Origin: an uncultured Flavobacteriaceae bacterium
Lineage (GTDB): Bacteria > Bacteroidota > Bacteroidia > Flavobacteriales > Flavobacteriaceae
Length of the DNA stretch: 64,000 bases
NCBI GenBank assembly: GCA_947500435.1
Contig: CANMRV010000002.1
Coordinates: 372,001 to 436,000, forward strand
Direction: 5' to 3'
Shown: in pieces, positions 54,913 to 62,429 of the stretch
Layout: every line of letters starts with the position of its first letter
Numbering within the stretch: position 1 is the first letter of the stretch
Program-made: the position numbers and the translations under genes
The notes under the pieces: model-generated
Seen by the model: the letters and a program-made list of their open reading frames with translations, nothing else
What the model was told of the DNA's origin: nothing
Database searches by the model: none

Positions 54913-56685
54913 ATGACTGTGAAGAAGTGTTTCCTATTTTTTTTAACATGTATTACTTGTTTAGCTGCGAATGCTCAGGATACCGACGAAGGATTAAAAA
55001 GAATTTCCGGTATTGTTTTTAATAACAGCGCCCCACTACCGAATGTAACGGTTAAAGTGGTTGATGGAGAAGAGGAAGCTATAACCGATAGCAAAGGTCG
55101 CTATGACATACTTACAAAAGCAGGCGATATCATAAGTTTTGACTATCCGGGTATGGATCAGGTAAAGAAAAAAGTTGAAGAGAGTACTTTAACGCTAAAT
55201 GCCACACTCAAGATGACCGTGCAGGAGCTAGATAATGTTACTGTAACCAAGGAAAAAAAGACGAAGAGGACGCAAGAAGAATTGTACGCGGATTATGACG
55301 AAGATGAAGATATTATAAAGACAAGTTTTGGTATTCTAGATAAGAATACTTCTGGTGTTTCGATGGAAGTGCTTGATGGCAGTAGATTAAGTAGGGGTGC
55401 GGTTTATTTGGTTGATGCTCTCGCAAATCAATTCTCAGGGCTTTCTATAAGAACTGACCCTTCCAATCCAAATGAAAGGGTGATTTTTATGCGAGGTGGA
55501 GGGTCGATTCAAAATGCTACTCCTGCAGTATATGAGATTGATGGTAACATTTATAAGACGCCACCTGCTATAGATCTAGGTAATATTAAACGTGTTGCTA
55601 AAATGGCTGGTCTTGCTGCGACTGCGCGTTACGGAAGCCTAGCAAGTGGAGGTATTTTTATCATAAATACAATAGCCGGAACTTCAACAGGAAGGGGCAG
55701 TGGACAACCCGTCGACCGCGCCTTGGCGAAAAACAATGATTATAAAGGAGGTGCATTGAATCAAGCTCAAATTCGCAAAAATTGGCCTGAGTATTTGAAA
55801 ACCTTATACGCTAGTAAGAATTTTCAAGAGGCTAAAAGTAACTACGAAAGTAATGCTGGTAAATACGCAAATGCCGCTCATTATTTCGTTGATGCCTATG
55901 CTTATTTTTCAACAAAATGGCCTGGGGAAAAATTCCAAAAAACCATCTTGGAAGAGAATAAAACCAAAATTGAGAATAATCCTGTTTGGTTAAAAGCCTT
56001 TGCATATTTATTGCAGAGTGATTCGGATTCTAAGGGAGCCGTTGACATGTATAAAAAAGTGTTTATGAAAAGATCTAACTATGCGCAATCCTATAGGGAT
56101 TTAGCAAATGGTTATGTTGAAGCAAATGAAATTCAGAAAGCTGCAAACTTGTATGCACGTTACAATAAATTATTGAAAGATGAATTTTTACAGGTAGAGG
56201 AGGAAGGTGCCCATCCTATTATTGATAGGGAGTTTAATAGTTTTATCGTAAATAATGGCAGCTCATTTATGAGCAAGAAGGATATGAACCTGGCAAAAAG
56301 CGAAGTGGTTGATGCAGGAATACGCTTGGTGTTTGAATGGAATGATGAGCAAGCGAATTTTGAACTACAATTCGTTAATCCAGAAAAGAAGTTTTTCAAG
56401 TGGAGCCCGCCATATGATGAACAAATGATGTCACAAACTAGTGAAGCTCCTAAATCTTCGATAGTAGAATACTTTATCGATGACACCTTACCAGGTGATT
56501 GGCAAATCAATATGAAATATAGAGGTAATGAGAGTGGAGCTCCCACTTATGTGAAAGTTACTGCTTACTTTAATTACGGGCAGAAAAACGAAAGAAAGAA
56601 AGTAGAAGTTTTTCGTTTAGCACTTAAAGATGTGAATCAAAAACTATTTGAATTGAATGGTAATGATTTAGCGGTCTATAAGTAG
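54913..56685 (+). CDS. Barrel-less plug protein, paralogue 1 (regulatory-plug-TPR-YfaP-like)
   Basis: A 590-residue secreted protein (signal ending ANAQ). Domains: carboxypeptidase-regulatory-like beta-sandwich about 30-118 (APLPNVTVKVVDG, DSKGRYDI), plug about 130-258 (LVDALANQFSGLSIRT, RVIFMRGGGSIQ, VYEIDGNIYK, GGIFIINT), TPR-like helices about 280-445 (AQSYRDLANGYVEANEIQKAA), and a C-terminal beta-rich domain about 470-590 (VFEWNDEQANFELQFVNPEKKF, LPGDWQINMKYRG). No outer-membrane barrel, though the plug is followed by the normal INT closing strand. First of four paralogues; 231 bp upstream is non-coding. Confidence 0.9.
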   Translation: MTVKKCFLFFLTCITCLAANAQDTDEGLKRISGIVFNNSAPLPNVTVKVVDGEEEAITDSKGRYDILTKAGDIISFDYPGMDQVKKKVEESTLTLNATLKMTVQELDNVTVTKEKKTKRTQEELYADYDEDEDIIKTSFGILDKNTSGVSMEVLDGSRLSRGAVYLVDALANQFSGLSIRTDPSNPNERVIFMRGGGSIQNATPAVYEIDGNIYKTPPAIDLGNIKRVAKMAGLAATARYGSLASGGIFIINTIAGTSTGRGSGQPVDRALAKNNDYKGGALNQAQIRKNWPEYLKTLYASKNFQEAKSNYESNAGKYANAAHYFVDAYAYFSTKWPGEKFQKTILEENKTKIENNPVWLKAFAYLLQSDSDSKGAVDMYKKVFMKRSNYAQSYRDLANGYVEANEIQKAANLYARYNKLLKDEFLQVEEEGAHPIIDREFNSFIVNNGSSFMSKKDMNLAKSEVVDAGIRLVFEWNDEQANFELQFVNPEKKFFKWSPPYDEQMMSQTSEAPKSSIVEYFIDDTLPGDWQINMKYRGNESGAPTYVKVTAYFNYGQKNERKKVEVFRLALKDVNQKLFELNGNDLAVYK

Positions 56686-57044
56686 GTCAAAGTTAAAAAG
56701 GTGTTGATTGCCTTTTGAAGTTATAGTGAAATGCCCACAACTATGAAAACAGTATTTGTGGGCTTTTTTTTGCGATAAGATTATCGGTGCACGGCATACT
56801 AAACCCCATTGGTTATGTCATATTGGTATTTGTCTTTGTAAGTATTTTAGTATATTTTTAAGGGGATACTTTGTTTTTAGCGGAGCAGTAATTTCGCAAA
56901 TAAAATAATGAATAACTAAGAATAGTAGGGCATAAGTTATATAAAATTATAAAATCCCAAATAAATTGACGTATTTAATGAATTTATGTCAAAAACGGCA
57001 TGTTCTTTGATGCTATTTGTGAATTCACACTAAACTATTCAACT
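56686..57044 (+). other. 359-bp non-coding gap with a terminator
   Basis: Between paralogues 1 and 2. A hairpin GCCCACAA/TTGTGGGC (56733-56763) with a 15-base loop and T-rich tail (56764-56771) is a likely terminator for paralogue 1. The rest is A/T-rich, with an upstream ATG at 57000 in frame with paralogue 2 that I judge not to be used. No other gene is seen. Confidence 0.6.
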
Positions 57045-58787
57045 ATGAAAAATCTCTTCACTATTTTTTTATTGGTTTGTTCCACAGCACTTGTTCACGC
57101 ACAATCAAAATACATTAAGGGAAAACTAACTCATTTTGATGCTCCTCTGGCGAATGCAGAAATTCGCGTTTTAGATTCTGAAACTTTGGTCAAGAGCAAG
57201 ACCGACGGTTCCTATGCTATTTCAGCAGAGATTGGGGATGTGATAAGCTATAGTTACCCTAGTCTTGAAACTGTAGAAATCATAGTTGAAGATGTTACCA
57301 CAATACTGAATGTTCAGCTAATTCAAAAAGTTGAAGAACTAGATGAGGTAGTTGTAAAAGGGAGCAATAGAAAAAGTCAAGAAGAATTAGCGTTAGAGTA
57401 TCCGACGAATCTCAATTTAATAAAAACCGCGTGGGGAATCTTGAATAAGGATACTTCTGGTGGCACAATTCGCTTTTTAACAAAGGAACAGATTACCGAT
57501 GTAAGTCTGTGTATAATTGATTTATTGCGCAATGAAATGCCTGGAGTACGTGTTTTTGGAGATTGTATACAAGGAGGAGGGGTTACCATTAGAGGAGTGA
57601 TGAGCCTTACCCAATCGAATACCGCTATTTACGATGTAGATGGCCAAATATTCCAAGACCCACCTTTATGGATTTCGCCCAGTGCTATGGAAAGAGTAGC
57701 CGTACTTAGCAGTCTTTCAAGTACCGCTCAATATGGTACTGCTGGTAGTGGCGGTGTAGTGGTTATTAATACAAAAGTAGGTACTGCTGGAATAGGTTCT
57801 AGCAAGCTAAAAGATTTGGCTAGACTTAGAAATAACAAATATCAAAATGATGCTATTAATGAAGTGTCCATAAATAAAAATCTACCTACCTATTTAGAAG
57901 AACTTTTTGCAAGCTCTAATGTTGACGCTGCCAAGGAAACATATCTCAAAAATAAGAGTGCGTACAGTAGTTCCCCGCACTACTTTTTGGATGCTTATGA
58001 TTATTTTATGTCAAACAAGGAGCCCGAATTCGCAAATCAAATCATTGAAGATCAAATGTATCTTTTTGAAGATCATCCGGTGTACTCTAAAGCTCTAGGC
58101 TATCATCTAGATGCCCACGGTGAACTAGAAAAGGCTAAAGACTTGTACGAACAAGTATTCATCCTGAGACCTAGTTACGCGCAATCCTATAGAGATTTGG
58201 CAGAAAGTTATCGCGAAGTAGGAAATTATAAGAAATCTGCCAGTATGTATGCTAGACATAATTATCTTTTAGAGGAAGGCTTTTTAAATTCTGATAGTGT
58301 CGGAATACTTCCCATTATAGAAAGGGAATCTGAAAACTTGTTGGCACTTGAAGGTGATAAAATTATGGATGGAGGAAAGACTACGCGACGTTTGGCAAAG
58401 TATACTGAATTCGATGGAACTCGATTGCTTTTCGAATGGAATGATAGCGAGGCGGAATTCGAACTTCAGTTTGTAAATCCTGAAAAGCACTTTCATACCT
58501 GGAAGCATACCATGGCAGCGAATTCAGAAAGGATTAAAGATGAAAAGCAGAAAGGCTACTCCTGCCAGGAGTTTTTGGTCGATGGCTCATTACCTGGTAC
58601 ATGGCGAGTAAACATGAATTATAAAGGGAATAAGAAGTTAGAGCCTTCCTATTTAAAGGTTACAACCTATTATAATTATGGAAAACCTTCCCAGCAAAAA
58701 AGGATGAACGTCTATCGTCTGGGACTTAAAAATGTAAATTATCAATTGTTTGATTTGGTTAACTCCAGCAGTTCTTCATCAAATTAG
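57045..58787 (+). CDS. Barrel-less plug protein, paralogue 2
   Basis: A 580-residue protein starting at ATG 57045 (signal MKNLFTIFLLVCSTALVHAQ region). Same order: regulatory beta-sandwich about 22-108 (APLANAEIRVLDS), plug about 120-245 (IIDLLRNEMPGVRVFGD, GGGVTIRGV, IYDVDGQIFQDPP, GGVVVINT), TPR-like helices about 265-440 (YAQSYRDLAESYREVGNYKKSA), C-terminal domain about 460-580 (FEWNDSEAEFELQF, PGTWRVNMNYKGN). Closest to paralogue 3, whose start is 5 bp after this stop; the two form an operon. Confidence 0.9.
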   Translation: MKNLFTIFLLVCSTALVHAQSKYIKGKLTHFDAPLANAEIRVLDSETLVKSKTDGSYAISAEIGDVISYSYPSLETVEIIVEDVTTILNVQLIQKVEELDEVVVKGSNRKSQEELALEYPTNLNLIKTAWGILNKDTSGGTIRFLTKEQITDVSLCIIDLLRNEMPGVRVFGDCIQGGGVTIRGVMSLTQSNTAIYDVDGQIFQDPPLWISPSAMERVAVLSSLSSTAQYGTAGSGGVVVINTKVGTAGIGSSKLKDLARLRNNKYQNDAINEVSINKNLPTYLEELFASSNVDAAKETYLKNKSAYSSSPHYFLDAYDYFMSNKEPEFANQIIEDQMYLFEDHPVYSKALGYHLDAHGELEKAKDLYEQVFILRPSYAQSYRDLAESYREVGNYKKSASMYARHNYLLEEGFLNSDSVGILPIIERESENLLALEGDKIMDGGKTTRRLAKYTEFDGTRLLFEWNDSEAEFELQFVNPEKHFHTWKHTMAANSERIKDEKQKGYSCQEFLVDGSLPGTWRVNMNYKGNKKLEPSYLKVTTYYNYGKPSQQKRMNVYRLGLKNVNYQLFDLVNSSSSSSN

Positions 58788-58792
58788 ACCCC

Positions 58793-60535
58793 ATGAGAAA
58801 ATTTCTGTGCGGTTTGGCATTCCTTTTTGCTTTCTTGGGATTTTCTCAGGAAACCAAGAATACCATTAAGGGCACAATTACAGATGGGAATAGTCCTTTA
58901 CAAGGTGTTAGTATTATTATTAAAGGGACTGAAATAGGGACCCTTTCAGACGAGAAAGGAACTTATCTTATTCAAGCAAGGCCATTGGATATCTTAGTAT
59001 TTTCTTTTGTCGGAATGAAAACCGAGGAGATAATAGTTCAAGATGTCACCGCAAGGCTCAATATAGAAATGCAACCAGACGTCGAAGAATTAGATGAGGT
59101 CGTAGTTACTAAAAAGAAAAATAGATATTCCCAAAAGGACTTGGCTATTTCTTACGCGGTTGACTCTACAATAGTCAATACATCATTAGGGTACTTAAAT
59201 CCTGATACTGCATTTTTTGAATTCTATACCTTATCAGGAGATGACCTTAAAGGTTCTCCAGACGTTTTTGAAGCGTTACGTCGAAAACTACATGGCATTC
59301 GCGTTAGGACTGTAGAGTTTGGTGCAAAAGCTATTTTTTTGAGTTCACGTACTGGGACAAGAGCTATTTTTGAGGTTGATGGAAGCCTATTGAAACAATT
59401 ACCTCCTGGTATAAGAATAGAAGATATAACGCGTGTAGGGGTTATGTATGGCAACCAAGCGGAACAGCGGTTTGGTAAAATTGCAATTGGGGGTGTTATT
59501 TTTATTAACACCAAAAATGGGCTTCATGGGGCTCGGGAAGGAAATACAAAACGACCTTATGATCGCGCTAAACTACGAAACAATAAGTACCAAGATGATG
59601 CGATAACCAAGGAGACTAATCAGAATGGGTATCCAAAGTATTTAAAGGAATTCTACAACAGTAAAAATTCAGAAGCTGCTGTTACCCTTCATGAAAAATA
59701 CAAAACCAGCTATAAAAATTCCCCTTATTATTTTATTGATGTATATCAGTATTTTATGACTAACGGGAATCCAAAATTAGCGGAAACAATACGAAGTGAG
59801 GCGATTAAAACAATTGAAGATAACCCGGTATTGTTGAAAGCATGGGCGTATCATATGGAGTCCAACAAAGAAGTAAAGGAAGCAAATGACCTTTATGAAA
59901 AAATATTTATTCTTAGGCCAAAATATTCTCAGTCGTATTTAGATATTGCTAGCAGTTACCGTGATATTGGAGAATATAAAAAATCCGCATCACTTTTCGC
60001 TAGGTATAATTATTTGGTAGATAAAGGATTTTTAAAATCCGATAGTTTAGGTATTTCCTCAATAATGGAGAGGGAGGTAGAAAACCTCCTTGCACTAGAA
60101 GGTGATAAAGTAATGGAAGGAGCAAAGACAACGAATCGTTCCTCAAAATACACCGAATTCGACGGAACGCGTCTCCTTTTTGAATGGAATGATAGTGAAG
60201 CGGAATTTGAACTTCAGTTCGTGAATCCCCAAAAACACTATTATACCTGGGAACATACTATGGAAGTGAATCCGTCAAGAATTAGAGACGAAAAAGAAAA
60301 AGGATATTCCTGTGAGGAATTTTTAGTAGATAGTTCTTTACCTGGCAAATGGCAGATAAATATCAATTACAAAGGCAACAAGAAGTTAGAACCTTCTTAT
60401 CTAAAAGTTACCACCTACTACAATTACGGAGATACTTCTCAAAAAAAAGAAGTCAAGGTGTATCGATTGGCGTTGAGAAATGTGAATCAACAATTGTTTG
60501 ATTTGAATAACCCTGGTATTATTTCCGCAGATTAG
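58793..60535 (+). CDS. Barrel-less plug protein, paralogue 3
   Basis: A 580-residue secreted protein (signal MRKFLCGLAFLFAFLGFSQ). It keeps the regulatory sandwich (SPLQGVSIIIKGTEIGTLSDEKG), plug (VFEALRRKLHGIRVRT, FEVDGSLLKQLPPG, GGVIFINT), TPR-like helices and C-terminal domain. Here the plug is more diverged, with the middle region LSSRTGTRAIF replacing the usual RGGGS block. The last 130 residues are nearly the same as paralogue 2 (YTEFDGTRLLFEWNDSEAEF, GNKKLEPSYLKVTTYYNYG), implying recent duplication or gene conversion. Confidence 0.9.
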   Translation: MRKFLCGLAFLFAFLGFSQETKNTIKGTITDGNSPLQGVSIIIKGTEIGTLSDEKGTYLIQARPLDILVFSFVGMKTEEIIVQDVTARLNIEMQPDVEELDEVVVTKKKNRYSQKDLAISYAVDSTIVNTSLGYLNPDTAFFEFYTLSGDDLKGSPDVFEALRRKLHGIRVRTVEFGAKAIFLSSRTGTRAIFEVDGSLLKQLPPGIRIEDITRVGVMYGNQAEQRFGKIAIGGVIFINTKNGLHGAREGNTKRPYDRAKLRNNKYQDDAITKETNQNGYPKYLKEFYNSKNSEAAVTLHEKYKTSYKNSPYYFIDVYQYFMTNGNPKLAETIRSEAIKTIEDNPVLLKAWAYHMESNKEVKEANDLYEKIFILRPKYSQSYLDIASSYRDIGEYKKSASLFARYNYLVDKGFLKSDSLGISSIMEREVENLLALEGDKVMEGAKTTNRSSKYTEFDGTRLLFEWNDSEAEFELQFVNPQKHYYTWEHTMEVNPSRIRDEKEKGYSCEEFLVDSSLPGKWQININYKGNKKLEPSYLKVTTYYNYGDTSQKKEVKVYRLALRNVNQQLFDLNNPGIISAD

Positions 60536-60657
60536 TAGTTTTCAATAAACACTATTTTTCGGTCTGTTTTAAAGGAGTGTATGGGTATGACATCCGTATC
60601 ATCAAGTAGTTGCTAAATACGCAATAAATTCATAAATTAAATCGAAAACCAACCATT

Positions 60658-62424
60658 ATGAACAGGCTTATTATAATAGCAGTTTTTATTTTTCCCTTCT
60701 TAACATTCTCACAGCAAGAGATTGAGATATCTGGTTATGTTACTGATGGTGAGAGTCCGTTGGAAAAGGTAAACGTATATATAAAGAACTCAGCTGTTGG
60801 TACCTATACCGATGATAAAGGGTATTATCAACTGACAGTTTTTGACAACGATGTTCTTATTTATTCCTTTCAAGGAAAGGTGAGTCAGACTCATAAGGTA
60901 CAAGATATTTCAAAGACCCATAATGTGGTTTTACTACCAGAAATCAATGAATTAGAAGGTGTTACGGTCCAGAAAAATAGCTATCGCGTTAGGTCTCAGA
61001 AGGCATTGTTCGATGCTTACAACATCCAACAGGATATAATAAAAAGTAAGTTCCTTTTAATGGACAAAAAAGTTTCTGGCCATTCTATGGAAATAAGGGA
61101 AGGGGATGAAATAAATAATGCTTCGGGAAATATATTAGCCGTATTGCAAAATTTGTTTGCCGGAGTAAGAATTTCAAAAAAGGGAAAGCCCAACGTGCGA
61201 AGTACTCCAGATGATGTTGATGGTGCAATCTACTTACGTGGTGGCGGATCCATTGAACTCCCCTCGGCAGCTGTCTATGAGGTTGATGGTATGATTTATC
61301 AAGACCCTCCATTTTTTGTGGACGTTTCTAATATCAAACGAATTGCTAAGGTTCCTGGTCTTGCGGGTACTTCTATGTATGGTTCTGTGGCGCGTGGCGG
61401 AATTTTTATTATTAATACAAAATCAGCGAATTATTCACCAACCAAAGATCAGTTGGCTTTAAGGGCGGAACAAAATTCTAAAGAGACGTATCAGGCTAAA
61501 ACAATCAAACAAAGTCAAGAAGTTAAAAACTGGCCTACTTATCTAAAAGAGTTGCACAGTTCGAATGATTTTGAAAGTGCTGTAACCGCGTATACAAAAT
61601 ACAAGAAGGTTTATCAAAATGAGTCTTACTTCGTTTTAGATGTGGTGAACTACTTTCTTGATGAACATTTCAATAAAGGATTTCATAATCAAATTATTAA
61701 TGAATCAGGAATTCTAGATAAAAAGAATATTGAGCTATTAAGAGGTTTGGGACTAATCCTGGAGCATTTCGGTGATAATGAGACAGCCACCCAAGTATAT
61801 GTTGATGTTCTCAAACATTGGCCGCATTCTCCACAATCCTATTTGGATTTGTCACAGATGTTTAAGAAAACAGGTAAAACTCAAAACGCCTTATCTATAA
61901 TAGGGCGATATGAACATCTTCTCGAAAACAAAATACTTTCTCCTGAAATCGATGGTTCTCATGAAATCCTAGTAACCGAGTTTGCAAGTTTGGTAAAGAG
62001 CTTAGAGGATAAAAAAATGGACCTTTCATCAAATTCCCTGGAAACAAGGGGAACCCGAATCACTTTTGAATGGAACGATGACCAAGCAGGATTTCTTTTT
62101 CACTTTGTGGACCCCACCAAGAATTTCTTTGTTTGGGATAACTCAGTAGAAGACGATGAGGTAAGACACACGAATTTTCCTCAAGTTGCCACATCAAAAG
62201 AGTATTATATCCCAGAAAATGCTCAAAATGGAGAATGGAAAATCAATGTGAATTATTTGGGTAATACCAGAATCAAACCGACCTATCTGCGAGTTACTAT
62301 TCAATACGATTTTGGGTTAGCCACTGAAAGATTGGAAACAAAGCTTTACCGACTTTCAATTAAAGGTCAAGTTCAAGAATTATTTACATTACAAAAAAGT
62401 AATCTTCTTGTAGGTTCCTATTAG
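60658..62424 (+). CDS. Barrel-less plug protein, paralogue 4
   Basis: A 588-residue secreted protein (signal LIIIAVFIFPFLTFSQQ). Same four-part order: regulatory sandwich about 22-105 (SPLEKVNVYIKNSAVGTYTD), plug about 120-260 (LAVLQNLFAGVRISKKG, AIYLRGGGSIE, VYEVDGMIYQDPP, GGIFIINTK), helices about 275-440 (PQSYLDLSQMFKKTGKTQNALS) and C-terminal domain about 465-588 (FEWNDDQAGFLFHFVDP, NGEWKINVNYLGN). The plug is closer to paralogue 1 than to 2 and 3. Convergent with the carboxylase gene, 5 bp apart. Confidence 0.9.
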   Translation: MNRLIIIAVFIFPFLTFSQQEIEISGYVTDGESPLEKVNVYIKNSAVGTYTDDKGYYQLTVFDNDVLIYSFQGKVSQTHKVQDISKTHNVVLLPEINELEGVTVQKNSYRVRSQKALFDAYNIQQDIIKSKFLLMDKKVSGHSMEIREGDEINNASGNILAVLQNLFAGVRISKKGKPNVRSTPDDVDGAIYLRGGGSIELPSAAVYEVDGMIYQDPPFFVDVSNIKRIAKVPGLAGTSMYGSVARGGIFIINTKSANYSPTKDQLALRAEQNSKETYQAKTIKQSQEVKNWPTYLKELHSSNDFESAVTAYTKYKKVYQNESYFVLDVVNYFLDEHFNKGFHNQIINESGILDKKNIELLRGLGLILEHFGDNETATQVYVDVLKHWPHSPQSYLDLSQMFKKTGKTQNALSIIGRYEHLLENKILSPEIDGSHEILVTEFASLVKSLEDKKMDLSSNSLETRGTRITFEWNDDQAGFLFHFVDPTKNFFVWDNSVEDDEVRHTNFPQVATSKEYYIPENAQNGEWKINVNYLGNTRIKPTYLRVTIQYDFGLATERLETKLYRLSIKGQVQELFTLQKSNLLVGSY

Positions 62425-62429
62425 AAAGA

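Noticed and set aside
54913..62424. Four paralogues as decayed SusC transporters
   Set aside because: All are uninterrupted, of equal length and share a conserved C-terminal domain, so they are maintained proteins, not truncated barrels.
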